Shown: positions 38,201 to 49,479 of the stretch, one piece after another
Numbering within the stretch: the stretch's first letter is position 1
Layout of the letters: every line of letters starts with the position of its first letter
Origin: Lepisosteus oculatus
Taxonomy: Eukaryota > Chordata > Actinopteri > Semionotiformes > Lepisosteidae
Assembly: GCF_040954835.1 (NCBI RefSeq)
Contig: NC_090698.1
Coordinates: forward strand, 41,841,501-41,905,500
Reading direction: 5' to 3'
Length of the DNA: 64,000 nt
Notes under the pieces: model-generated
Seen by the model: only the letters and a program-made list of their open reading frames with translations
Databases searched by the model: none
What the model was told of the DNA's origin: nothing
Program-made: the position numbers and the translations under genes

Positions 38201-38266
38201 CCCAGGAGGTCGGATCTGAAACCTTCCCTCATCTCTGAAGAAAGAAATTCTTCAATGCCGGCATGA
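26148..38266 (+). CDS. mtx3: Metaxin-3, complete, nine coding exons
   Basis: Metaxins are outer-membrane proteins of mitochondria linked to the SAM/MIB complex that handles beta-barrel protein assembly; metaxin-3 is the least studied member. All nine exons join in phase: 26148-26228, 27023-27092, 28497-28573, 29852-29944, 30936-31118, 33672-33748, 34636-34793, 36293-36381 and 38165-38266, giving 309 codons plus stop, close to the ~310 residues of the family. The start [20 protein letters not shown] is the family's N-terminus and has a good context (aaaaATGg). N-terminal Tom37/GST-like fold (about 1-165) and C-terminal GST-like helical part (about 166-270), then a polar tail without a transmembrane anchor, as expected for MTX3. 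Intron 5 (31119-33671) carries a Tc1 relic and intron 8 a large foldback. Transcribed divergently from thbs4. Confidence 0.95.
27023..27092 (+). CDS. mtx3: mtx3 coding exon 2
   Basis: 70 nt, [20 protein letters not shown] then TLT. Acceptor TTCTTCTAG, donor ACAG|GTGAAA. Phase 0 to 1. Confidence 0.93.
28497..28573 (+). CDS. mtx3: mtx3 coding exon 3
   Basis: 77 nt, [20 protein letters not shown] then SYLRKQ, the end of the thioredoxin-like half. Acceptor CTCTTAG, donor CAG|GTTTCA. Phase 1 to 0. Confidence 0.93.
29852..29944 (+). CDS. mtx3: mtx3 coding exon 4
   Basis: 93 nt, [20 protein letters not shown] then [11 protein letters not shown]. The [15 protein letters not shown] block is strongly characteristic of metaxins 1 and 3. 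Phase 0 to 0. Confidence 0.96.
30936..31118 (+). CDS. mtx3: mtx3 coding exon 5
   Basis: 183 nt, [20 protein letters not shown], then [20 protein letters not shown] and a tail ending EVEAK. Acceptor TTTCTAG, donor AAA|GTAAGG. Phase 0 to 0. Confidence 0.95.
31190..32370 (+). mobile_element. Tc1-like transposon relic in mtx3 intron 5
   Basis: Same strand as mtx3. Recognisable pieces: [20 protein letters not shown] (31370-31430, N-terminal helix-turn-helix side), [13 protein letters not shown] (near 31923) and [17 protein letters not shown] (near 32010), the catalytic core and [12 protein letters not shown] box of Tc1 transposases. Many stops and frameshifts. Terminal inverted repeats could not be placed with confidence. 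Confidence 0.8.
33672..33748 (+). CDS. mtx3: mtx3 coding exon 6
   Basis: 77 nt, [20 protein letters not shown] then YFFGN. Acceptor CTCATTAG, donor ACAT|GTGAGT. Phase 0 to 2. Confidence 0.94.
34636..34793 (+). CDS. mtx3: mtx3 coding exon 7
   Basis: 158 nt, [20 protein letters not shown] then [20 protein letters not shown] and [14 protein letters not shown]. The SLDA-VFG-APL motif is the metaxin GST-C signature. Phase 2 to 1. Confidence 0.95.
36293..36381 (+). CDS. mtx3: mtx3 coding exon 8
   Basis: 89 nt, [20 protein letters not shown] then [10 protein letters not shown]. Donor AAG|GTCATG is weak but needed for the join to exon 9. Phase 1 to 0. Confidence 0.92.
37787..37926. repeat. Foldback: 51-bp arms, 49/51 identical, 38-nt spacer
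   Basis: Arms 37787-37837 and 37876-37926 are reverse complements with two mismatches. The spacer (37838-37875) has its own small hairpin-forming motif 'ggctgtgaagcc'. It lies in mtx3 intron 8. Probably a MITE or foldback element rather than a gene. Confidence 0.9.
38165..38266 (+). CDS. mtx3: mtx3 last coding exon
   Basis: 102 nt, [20 protein letters not shown] then a short polar tail ending SSMPA and TGA. MDDNLR.SPQ is the family C-terminus; no hydrophobic anchor follows. The 3' UTR starts at 38267. Confidence 0.93.
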   Translation: MDDNLRSSPQHRPRRSDLKPSLISEERNSSMPA

Positions 38267-41200
38267 TCCTGGCTGTTTAATGGATACAGTTTAAATGAAT
38301 GCAAGATCTGGTACACCTTCGGACTTTAGCAGGCAAAGAGAGTATAGATCCCAACACTACCTTGGCAGAGAGGACTGCTTCTGTATACTTTCTTCTTTTG
38401 TAATGAGGCATTGCAGTTTTCCTGAAACAAAAGCGCACAGTGAACCAATTTTGCTTGGCAGGTGTCAAGTTGCTTGCATTGTGCAGACATTGCCTTAATA
38501 TTATCTGCTTGCAAATTGTGAATTAGGTTATACATTCTCAGCAGAGGTGTGTGATGGAGTTCAGAGGCCAAATTCTTGTTAAAAAAATACTGATGGTATA
38601 TTGGTCATCTCGAAATAATGGAAAGCAACAGTTTAGGGAACTACAGCGACATGAGTACATGTAAAACACACTGATCTGCCAATAGAGTAGCTGAGAACAG
38701 TGAAAAGAGTGCATTCTCATTGAGTACTCTAAAAATGAAAGCATCTAACTAGATTAAAGAGTCCTGGAGCTGTGATGACCTACTGTAAAAAGCATGAAGG
38801 AAAATTGCTCTGAATTGGAAAAGTGGATGAGGTGGCAGATGAGAGGAAAGAGACTTTATTACAAGATATGGGGGAATCTCATGAAAGATTGTAATGAAAC
38901 AGTTTGTGAGGTGCAGTTTCATGGTTTCCAATTTAATTGGTGAGTTCTCATGATTTAAACATACTGGGTTTCCAGTACTAGTGAATGAAATGTCAGCAGT
39001 AGATTGCATCAGTGAACATTCACCAGGTAATGTTGCAGATCATATCCTGAGTATAATTCAGTTCAACAATTATTATCTCTTGGGGGAGCTTTGTTTTGCA
39101 GAATCCAACACAACAACACAAGATACAAACATCACCAACAAAGAGTTCAGTAAAATCTGTGTTTCAGAAGATGAGAGAATAATGTTAATTTTTAGAGGGA
39201 GTTAATGATTTTGTAAGTCTATTTCCATTACACCTTGGGGCACAGAGACTTTTCTCAGGTGGGAGTAGTGTAAGTGTACGGGGGAGGGGAAGATCCACAC
39301 ACTCCATAATGCCCTGTAGTTCTTCCAGTATAAATACTGCACAGTATGTAGATTGAAAGCATTCTATTATAGTGAACATTTTATAAAACTTTCTCATATT
39401 TAGGTAACATCCGTTCTGCAAGTGATTCAAGATTTTATGTTTTTGAGAAGGACTGAAATGAATGAAAAACATTTGGACATTTGATGCTGTATTTAAGTAT
39501 AAATGGAATTGTGAAGTTTTGTGTTAAACTTAAAGGGACTGGAAAGTGAAATAATTTCAATATTTTAATATATTAAAATGTTATAAACAGACTTGAAATT
39601 CTAGTGTTAAGCACTGTAGTTACAACAACCGTGTTAATCATAGTAGCTTGACAGTTACTCAAAGGCACTGCAAAGGCAGTGATAATATAAAGTTTAGCAT
39701 TGGTACCATTTGTTAACCATTTAAAAAATTGTGGAATATTTACCCATTTTCCTAAGGAACAATTAAGATGTGGAGGGCTGCACTGTGATGACTAATATGC
39801 AGTCTACTGTAATCACTGTGCTTGGAAAGAACATTATGATATAATGCATCCAGTGCAAACCTCTTTTTAAGTTATGTGATACAGGAAGATTTATTCAAGG
39901 TAACACCTGAAATATCACAGCCTTAAGATTTTCTTTACTACATTTTGGCACAGAATGATTCATTGTAGTGATTTTATCCTTTTTCCACTTCAAGATAATG
40001 AAATAGGCTTTGTATATTCTTGACTCATTAATAGCTCCCATGTTGAAAGTGTTTGCTTTGCTGCTGTCCGTTGAAAGAAAATGCATGAAAGCTTTGTTTT
40101 GGTATCAGTTTGTGTTTTGGTATCTGTAGAATTGATTCATTAATCAAGAATCTTAAGCATGTTGTTTTATGTTTGTTTGTACAGAGAGAGTAATTAAACA
40201 TTCTCAAAGGATTATAATCTCTGTGGTTCCCATCCTCAGCTATCTCTTAAATATTTGTATACACGTCCACTATATAAGTAACTGTTGCAGTCAGGCTAGG
40301 TAATATATTTACAATAGAAATGAGAACATATGTACAGTAACAGATGTTGTGTCATAGTTACCTTTTGTGGTACTGGTCTATTGGTCAATTTTATTCTTAT
40401 CAAGTGCCTTCTAGTTCAAGGCATTTTACTTTAACTACAAAAAAGTACAGTAAACATAAAATAATAAATCATGCATACATGTGAAATATGAAATATAATA
40501 TTTCAAGAAAATGATAGAAATAGAATATGAATTAAAGAGCATCAAAAACATTATGTTTAAAGTTGGACTTAGGGATAGTAAAACTTGAAGGTCAACAAGA
40601 CAATTTTATAATTTCAGTTATAAAGAAAAGTGTGCTCACACACTTAGCTGAGCACTGCTAGAGTTGTGTGGAGTTGATTGTCCTAGCTTGGTGTGGAAAT
40701 CCCCACCTTCTTACACAACAGTGATCTATGAGAAGGAAGATTTGTGTAAGCATGAACCAAGTGCTAAATTACACTTCCAATCAATGCTAACACTTCTGCA
40801 GATTATACTGGCAGGTCCACACTGAGTAGGACGGCATGTTCACTTCTTAACCTGCCACACTGGTACGAGAATGATAGCTTTAATTTTCGGACTCATGCAG
40901 TACTGTATGTCTACTGTTGAGTGTCCTGTATCATTTTTAACATTACTTTCACTAGTATGTGAAAGATGTGCCCTAAATGCATTTTTAACCTGTCATTATT
41001 GATGTCTATGCAACCAAACAAAAAAAATGTTTTTGTGGAGATTTTGAAATGCTTGGAGCTGCCTAGGTTTGATTTATGAATCTATTTGTTTAGACTAAAG
41101 TCTGGTTGTTTTTCAGCTCCCAAAGAGAATAAATCAAGAAACCTATAAAAACAAGTCATCCGTTGTCCTTTAGATCTACTGAGAGCTTCAACAGATGTGA

Positions 41201-43058
41201 AGTTAAAGCCATAATTGATGCCTGATTCATTTTGAAGATCTGAAAGGAAAATTCAGAAGCAGGGATACTCATCTACAGTATTATGCATGTGAAATTTTAC
41301 GGGATGAAATAGCAGCTAAAATTCCACTGAAATGAATGTAGTATTTTTATAAATGTCATAAGAATTATGAAGTGTCATTAATTTAAAAAAGCATTACTTA
41401 AACAACCTGCAGACATTAGACTTCTGCTAATAAAACCTAATTTCTAATCCATGAGTCATGTAACGTGCTGTGTTACCTTGTAAGAGTGTTTATGTTTGCT
41501 TCAGTTACTCAGCAGGAAAAAAAAACAAATTCTAAAACAAAGACTTCTACATATTTTTTATGTCCCATTTCAGGGTTAGATTAAACCACTGTGGAAAAGC
41601 ACAAAAATACAGATCAGGACTTATCAACTTGGCTTAAAGCAAAATTTCAAAATGTGCATAGAATATATTAGAATTGTGGATCAACATAAAGAAGTAAAAA
41701 TGCTTTGAAAAGAGTAGAACATAATTTCTGATTTCTTCTCAGCAGTGTATTTAATAGGTTAGAATATTTGAATGTATCATTTGCAGTATGTTTTTTGGTT
41801 GTGCATTAAAATATTAAGACTATTTTCTCAGTATCAGTTACAAATATTGTTTTTTCTTTTACATAATACAGATGTGTTGCTAATTCACATTGTTAATTTG
41901 TTCTTGAATAAAATATCAAGATTCACAGACATGCTACAACCAGACAAAGCCTATCTTAGGACTTAGGTCTAGTTCCAGAAGACACTTAGCTGAACAGTGC
42001 TGGAGTTGTGTGGACTTGATTGTTATATTTGTTGGTGATATGATTTCATGAATTATTCACATTGTTTAAAATAAACATTGGAAAACCCCCATCATAACTA
42101 ATACTGGTGTGTAACTGTAAAGTAATGTACTCATGTTGAAAAAAGTCAGAAAACCCCACAAACAAGCAACAGTTGAAAGTGGCTGCATTTAAGATTTGAA
42201 AAAGACATATTGTCTGATTCAGGAACATATAAAAAATTTGGTGATGTTGATGGGTCACAGACTTGAAGCAGACAATGCATATAATGGGTATGCATCCAAA
42301 TACTAACATTACAATCATTTAATTTGTCCCAATCCTTAAGCTCACCCAAATTGGGGAGGATTGAACAGAACAAATGACATTATTATAACATGGCTAAATA
42401 CACAGCAAAAATAATAGATTTCACTTCACTGTCTCAAGATTTGTTCTTTTTTCAGTGTATATGTGGGTTACTATATACTATAGTAGTGGAACTGAAAATT
42501 ATATAAATGTAAATACTATTCAGTACAATTTAAACATTTGTGAATGTCCTATATGCTGCCTTATGAATGTGCTCTATACAACAATTTTGTTGTCAGTGGC
42601 TTTCTGTAATCTAAGGCATTTATAATTAGTGGGGTTATCAAAGTAATCAAAGTGTAGTTGAAACTTGGTTTTAAGTGGATTATTATGAGATATTCCAGAT
42701 GTTGTCATTTGTTTTTATGTAATGAATGTTCATTTAAAAATGCTTGTAAATCTCATTTTGTATAATTAAATGTCCATATAATAAACACTTCTATTTAAGG
42801 TAAGCAGGTATTTCAGTGCTCTTTTAAAACTTTATTTTGAATGTATATTAAAGTAATTAAGCCTCATTTTTGTTTTTTAGATTATAAATATCTGTTTAAA
42901 TATAAACTATAAAATTGTGTTCTGCTGTACATTATAGGTAACAATTCAAAAATATAGAAATTGTTTAATCTGTGGTATAAGAAACCAGTCTTTAATCATT
43001 TTAACTGTCATGCATTCTTTAGCACATTTACATAATTTAAGAATTAAATGATATAGAT

Positions 43059-43078
43059 ATACAGAACATGTTCTGTAT
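43059..43078. repeat. Perfect 20-bp palindrome
   Basis: 'atacagaacatgttctgtat' is its own reverse complement, centred on GAACATGTTC. Confidence 0.95.
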
Positions 43079-43424
43079 CATGTTCTGATTCTGAGTTATG
43101 TTCCATGGTATGAATCGTCTGTAAAGAAGCTGAAAGCTATATGTATTTTTTTTTCTTTTTAGCTTATTTTGTTTTTTAAATCCATTCTTCAAGTAGAATT
43201 CATTCAGTCCTGTGCCAAAAGATACATTTATCAAAAAGAGTTAAAATGATTAATAAAAAAAATTAAATCTTACTTTACCAATCTAGAACCTAGACACATG
43301 TATGCCCTTTGCAACACTTAACTCTGTTTATTTTTTTAATAGGGTTTTGTATTAGATTCAATTTTAGCATTATGGGGGGGTGAGATATAGTAGGGGCAGC
43401 ACAAGTGCTGGGTCCCTGAAGTAA

Positions 43425-43725
43425 ATTCTGGTCCTGGGGTGCTATCTGTGTAGAGTTTGCATGTTCTTCCCATGTTCACGTGGGTTTCCTCTGGGTGTTC
43501 TTGTTTCATCCAAAGTCCAAAGACGTACTGGTAGGTTAATTGGCTTCTGGAAAATTTGGCCCTGGTGTGAATGTGTGTGTGTCTGTGTCTGTATGTGCCC
43601 TGCGGTGAACTGGCTTCCTGTCCAGGGTGTGTCCTGCCTGATGCCCATTGCTTGCCAGGATAGGCTCTGGCTTCCCCGCAACCCTGAATTGGATGAGGCA
43701 GTTAGAAAATGGATGGATGGGAAAC
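43425..43725 (-). repeat. Dispersed fish repeat, reverse orientation
   Basis: Reads as the reverse complement of the family: 'ctgtgtagagtttgcatgtt', 'ggttaattggcttctggaaa', 'tgaactggcttcctgtccag' and 'ggatgaggcagttagaaaat' then 'ggatgg'. A short TG run sits inside. Confidence 0.75.
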
Positions 43726-44252
43726 AGTAGTTAAAAGACAAACAACTCTGACTTGTTTTCAATGTTATTATGTTCTGTGTCTAACCCTGTTGCAGTAAAA
43801 AAAAACTGAATTGCTCTTGGTTTATACTTGGTAATTGGTATTTTTCTTGGTTCTTCGATTCTGTAGATAAAAACCATGTACACATAGTGTTATGAAACCT
43901 GCATCTTAAAAGACACTTTAAGACACAAAGCCATGTACACACAGTGATTTATCTTTTTTTCAACACCAAAATGTCTGTACACATACTTCTCATGAAAAAG
44001 TTTCATAACAGCCAAATGTCTAGTACCAGTCTATTTACGAGACTTGTAATTCAAGCAGTATTATTTCATTAGCACTGGCTACACCTTGAAAGGAAGCGTT
44101 TCAAAACATATAAGCAACATGAAAGCACAACAACAAAAATAAATTCACCCTTTAAATTTAGAAGAAGTGCTCCATCAGCACTCTTTGTGGATTTAGAGGC
44201 TTCATTAGCCTTTAGAGGAAAAAAAAACACAAGACTAATTTTTACAAATATG

Positions 44253-44425
44253 GTGTCCATCCATCCATTTTCTAAGTGGTTTATGCTGTACAGGGTTGTA
44301 GGGGAGCTGGAGTCTATCCCAACAAGGAAGGCGGGATACACCCTGGATGGGAAGCCAGTCTATCACAGGGCACACACAGGTACAAACACAAATGCTCATG
44401 TGGGAGGAAACCGGAACATCTGTAG
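44253..44425 (+). repeat. Dispersed fish repeat, 5' part
   Basis: 'ccatccatccattttctaag', 'ggggagctggagtctatccc' and 'gggaagccagtctatcacag'. Inserted just upstream of the thbs4 exon-4 relic. Confidence 0.75.
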
Positions 44426-44464
44426 AACTGTCTAAATAAGACCACTATTTTTTTAGATCTTTAT

Positions 44465-44697
44465 GATTGACAAAACTGTAATTCTGACATTTAAACATTT
44501 GTGGATTTAAACTAGTTCTCTATTTGAAAATTTTAGTGAACATAAAGAAATGTTTCTATTTAAAAATTCTATGTTTTATAAAAAGCAGTTCAAAGGTCCT
44601 AGACTTTCCTTTCAGCTTGGTAGAAAATCCTTGAAGAACTGAAAGTTGTGGTGGATGATTGACTTGAAAATGTAGCAGCAACACGAGACTGTTCTCG
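44465..44697 (+). pseudogene. Relic copy of thbs4 intron 3 and exon 4, inverted
   Basis: Positions 44624-44696 match exon 4 (14566 down to 14494) at about 66 of 73 bases, with the acceptor GGTAG kept. The flank 44465-44623 also matches the end of thbs4 intron 3 ('aaactgt.attctga.attta' and 'gtgaacataaagaa' blocks), so this is a DNA-level copy and not a processed one. The frame is closed by TGA where the gene has TCA, after VVVDD. The copy stops near 44697, where a dispersed repeat is inserted. Confidence 0.8.
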
Positions 44698-44704
44698 TGT
44701 TATT

Positions 44705-45003
44705 TTCCATCCGTCCATTTTCAAACTGCTTTATCTAGAGCCTGTCCAAGCAAGCAATGGGCACAAGGTGGAAACACCCTAATGCCAGTCCATTGCAGGG
44801 CAATACAGAAAAACATGCACTCACACCATGGCCAGCTTTCTCAGAAGCCATTTAACCTTCCAGTATGTATTTGGATTATAGGAGGAAACAGGAGCACCCA
44901 GTGAGAACCCATAAAAAAATCCCCAGAGGTAGCACACCAGGAATTAAACCCAGCACCCTAGTGCTGCAAGGAACCTAAGTTTACCACTGTGCCCTCATGC
45001 CAC
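44705..45003 (+). repeat. Dispersed fish repeat inserted into the thbs4 relic
   Basis: Starts 'ccatccgtccattttcaaac' and ends 'ctgtgccctcatgccacc'. A 'gtgttat' sequence flanks both sides (44697-44703 and about 45013-45019), a possible target-site duplication. Confidence 0.7.
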
Positions 45004-45523
45004 CCAAATATGGTGTTATCTTTACTAATTATTGTCATATACACCCAATGGGGCATCTGTCAATCTGTTCTCTTCTTTCTTCAGACCTCTCTGCACATTT
45101 GTGGATCTTTTTGTTTACATTTCTAAAAAATGAAACAAGAAGAACAGAACACCATGATACAACAACACCTCCCCCCCATCAGTGGTTTACACATTTCCAC
45201 TAAAAGGGTCCTTAACAATTATACAGCTACAATATAGGCAGTTTAAAGCTACTGTACTGAGCAATGGAAATCTCCATGTATCCAATCCAATGAAGACTTT
45301 CAATTAGCACCAACAATTTTTAACTGTGGTTGGACTAGCTAACTAAACCTGTTTCTACCATTTCTTGAGGGCCAAATCCTTGAATACCTCTACATTTAGT
45401 AAAATAAATCTAGAAGAGCAAGACACTTCCTGGATAAAAAAAGAAAATTGTCTCCAAAACATAGCCACATCTGGAAATATGTGTCCTCCAGACAGAGTGT
45501 ACTCAATGAGTTAGATACTAGCT

Positions 45524-45549
45524 TCATATGATAGTGTCTATCATATGAA
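45524..45549. repeat. 12-bp inverted repeat, 3-nt loop
   Basis: 'ttcatatgatag' followed by 'tgt' and its exact reverse complement, directly before the tRNA-derived SINE. Coordinates are within a base or two. Confidence 0.8.
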
Positions 45550-45554
45550 TATAA

Positions 45555-45787
45555 GATGCTGTGCAGTGGCTAGAAGGTTGCTGGTTCATATCCAGTGGCC
45601 AACAGAGGTATCCTACTCTGTTGGGCCCTTAAGCTAGGCCCTTAACCCCAACTGCTCCAGGGGTGCTGTCTAAATGGCTGACCCTGCACTCTGACCCCAA
45701 GCTTCTCTCCCTGTCTGTGTGTCTCATGGAAAGCAAGTTGGGGTATGCAACAAGAAATTGTATATGGCCAATAAAGTGATCTTATCT
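45555..45787 (+). mobile_element. tRNA-derived SINE
   Basis: 'gaaggttgctggttcatatcc' contains a B-box-like element. Then comes a conserved body, 'ctgttgggcccttaagctag', 'cccttaaccccaactgctcc' and 'aatggctgaccctgcactct', and a tail 'ggccaataaagtgatctta'. Confidence 0.75.
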
Positions 45788-46574
45788 ATGAGGGGGAAGA
45801 AAATTGGGTGAATCAATGAATAGTTAGGATTTATAGAGGCTTAATTTATGTTGTACCAAATGTTGTCACAGGGAATTTCTGCATTTGTAACATTCAAATC
45901 CCCACACCTAACAGTAACAGCTCCTAAAAGGCTTGTCTGAAGCTTCGAACATAAAATTATAAAAATATGATTTAATTACCTTTGTTTTGCCACTGATGTC
46001 TAGCAGATAATGCACTGGTTGTGTAGACAGTCTTGACCGAAGTGTGAAAGAGAAAGGACAGTTACTGGTGAGGCATTTCCCCTGTGATGATCTCAAGTTT
46101 ATTTTGTGATTATAGATCCAAAATGCAATCTGAATTGTAGATTGTGCACTGCATCTACAGTGCAGGGAAACTGAGAGACAAGACTTCATTCAAGTGTCAA
46201 GATTAAACCAAAAATAAATGTTTCTGCTTGGCGAAGATAACCCACAGGTTTTCAGTCCAGTTAGGCTCTTGCATCACCTGCATCAGCTCATCATTGGCTT
46301 AACTGGACTAGTTAAACAGCTTCTACTTGAAAGTGCGAGCATTTGCTTTCAAGAGCCTTATGATAGGAGCTCCTTATCCAGGTAATGGGGACCCACACAC
46401 CTGGTTATAGTTCAAAGTCCTTGTTTTCAATTCCTAAACATGTAGGAGCTTGTTTTATATCAACTGCATTTTTAAGCAACTTGAAAACCTCCAATCGTTG
46501 AGTTGAAAACACATCTTGCAAAGATCCTAACCAAGCAATGCGTTGGTTCAATTTGGAATTTAAGTGAACACCTC

Positions 46575-46690
46575 AGGCAGAATGACAACAAGCAGGTGTG
46601 CTGGACCCCGGGCCTACCACTGGAAAGACCTGACCTAGAAAAATGTGCACCAGCCCTACAGGACCAGGACTGGAGAGCTAGATTTTGACA
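46575..46690 (-). repeat. Short dispersed repeat, reverse orientation
   Basis: 'gcaggtgtgctggaccccgg' and 'aggaccaggactggagag' are the reverse-strand form of the 3165-3262 type. Confidence 0.5.
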
Positions 46691-48454
46691 TAGTTCACCT
46701 GTTGTAAAATGATTCTTAATGGTACAGTAGTATTGTTTGATTGTTTGGAATGTTTGCATTCTCATAAGCGGTTGTTTTGTGATTAAGGGTGTGTCATGGT
46801 AAATTGATAGTTTTGCAAGTGTGTGTGGCTCCTGGATGTTTTATTGTCAAGCTCACATGGAGTTTCGTCATCAAGGTCCCTGTGCTTTCATAAATGAGAG
46901 GGGGGATTGTCCCCATTTGCTAATTTTATTGAAGTTGTTTATGCTGATGCTGTATGCCTCTAGATTTCTCAAGATCTTTAAGGCATTTGAGCTGCAGAAA
47001 ATTGGGTAAGCTTGTTTTCTCCACTGAAGTAATGATGAATAGACATATTTAAGTTCACACCCTGAAATTCAGTAGTTATGAAGTAGTTGAAATGACTAAT
47101 ATTTTCAATGTTCAATTACTGCCATACAATTGAAGAGGGCACTGCCACTGAAATTATTTCTTTCCCCATGAAAATGACCTTTTTATATGTAGCTTTTCAC
47201 ATATTTCCCAAATACCTGTGTTGTGATTATGGTGCATGTTTTCCAACCTAACATTAATATGGGTTTACTCTTTAAACTAATTTGTAAAAATGAATTATTT
47301 TAGCTTAATATGGCTTTCATGCATTTCAAATCAAATTCTGTGGCTTGTGATTGACTTGTGGGAAGGTGTGAATAGATCTGGAATCCCATGGGAAAAATAA
47401 AGCTATCTTAAGGTCTGTGAAAGGCTTCAAGACATGGGGGTTGTTTAACGCAGCAAGATTACTTAGTTAACTGGATACCTTTTGTACACATGTTGCTATG
47501 GTAAATGCCTGGATCTTCTATTTCACGAAAAAGGATTTAATTGTATAAAGTTAAGTAACTATAGCAACATATCCGATTCTTAACCTGCTACGGGGCAGGT
47601 TAAACTTAACTTTGTGGTTAAGAGCTTAACTCACAAAGCAATCAGTCCCCTGAAAAAGACAATGTTACCTTTCTTCAGGGATCCATTTTATATTAGAGTT
47701 TTGCAGAGAGAATGAAATTTTAGAGAACACCCTTTACAGTTTGCTGATCATTTTTATTTTTAACTATCATAGTATAGAGTATACTTTACATTCATGATCT
47801 CTTATGCCCATACATTGTTAATACTGCTTGTCATTGTTCAGTGTTAAAAGAAACTCAAACTTTGTTCACAGGGCTGAGATTCCTTGTGAAGGTTTTTTTT
47901 TACTGTATTGCCAACACCAAGCACATCAGTAAAGCAATAGTGTGTCGTGTGTCACAGCATCAATGTACAGTTTAAAATTAAAATTGTACTTTTACCTGGC
48001 TTAAGACTTTTCCCACTTAGGGGTGGGAGTCTCTACTTGATTCACACCACAAACATGTTAGGAAATAGACAATATCCCAATAAAGAAATGTATTCTTTAT
48101 TGTGTTGATGATTGCTCTGCCTTCAGTCTTATTCTGCTCAAGCTTCCTCTTGTTGGCTCAAATTATGGAACACTGTCATTCTGAGGATTGCACTACATTC
48201 TATTGTATAGTGTAAATGAATAGCTGCATAAAAACAATATTGTCCAACTATACAACACCTTCTGGAGGAGTTTGGCCTGTAAATAGTTTGTAGAATATCA
48301 TCAAGCGTTGGACATTTAAGTACTTTAAATACTTAACTACTGTAGAATGCTTCCCAATAATTAAAGCAACCTGTGACCTTCCCTTGAAATAAGGCACGTC
48401 TGTTTCATCATTGATAAACAGGAGGTGAAATATTATTTTTTTCATCAACTACCA

Positions 48455-48640
48455 AACACACCGGTAGGTAAATTGGATCCTGGGAAAATCGGCCACGGTG
48501 TGTTATTATGTCTTGTGACTATTGTGTGATGGACTGGTGTCCCATCCAGGCTGTATCCTGCCTTGTGCCCTTTGCTTGCTGGGATAGGTTCCGGCTCCAT
48601 GCCACCCTGTATTGTATTGGTTAAAGAGGTCAAAAAGTGA
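48455..48640 (-). repeat. Dispersed fish repeat, reverse orientation
   Basis: 'ccggtaggtaaattggatcc', 'gatggactggtgtcccatcc' and 'gctgggataggttccggctc', reverse of the common family. Confidence 0.7.
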
Positions 48641-49479
48641 ATGGATAGTTTTGCAAGATCTTTTTCTGTTATTCCTTATTGCATTTACAGTTGTAATAGT
48701 GTAGTAAACCTATTTAGTCTCCTCTGCTATATCCTCCATCATGAAATGGAAACCATATGTCAAATAGTCACTTGAAAGTATAGGTAATTAAAAGAAAATA
48801 CACTATGTACACAGACATAGTAAACTATATGGAAGCAAATACACTTCAGTCTGAAGACAACCGACAAGCATCAGTCAGAAATAAGCTCACTAGGGAAGTA
48901 ATAGTTAAAATAGCACTGAAACTACTTTACCATGCAGTGCCACATTTCTGGTAACAGAGAAGTCATTTGTTTGCATCTTTTCCCTCAAGTGCAAACATCT
49001 TAAAGTGTTGCATTACAGCCTAACAAGCTAATTGTTTCCATGTGGCATCTCCACCCTGTTTTTGAACTCCCTGCACAAGGCTGCAAAAGACTACTAAGAC
49101 TTTGGGCTAATTAGAGGAATTCAACAGCATACACAACTTTAAACGATTTAGTGGTCCAAAATAAATCAGAGGATGGCACAAGTAATGATGCAAAATCCTG
49201 TTGTAAGTCTTAAATCTTGCATAGCTTCCACAACGTAAGAGGTAGCAGGATTAGTTTGGTTAACATGGTTTGGATACTAAGCTTTAAGGTTTGCCCACAT
49301 TTCCCCATGCAGAATAGTAGAGATTTTTGAACATACAACACATTCTTGTTCTCTGAGCTTGTTCACTCATGGCATTCATAATCATGCTCTTACCAGTGTC
49401 TCTTGTGTTGACTAACTTGCTTTTTAGCCTGAGATGTGCTCTGGTTTAGGTTAATAATTTTTTCAGTGGCCATGGGGCT

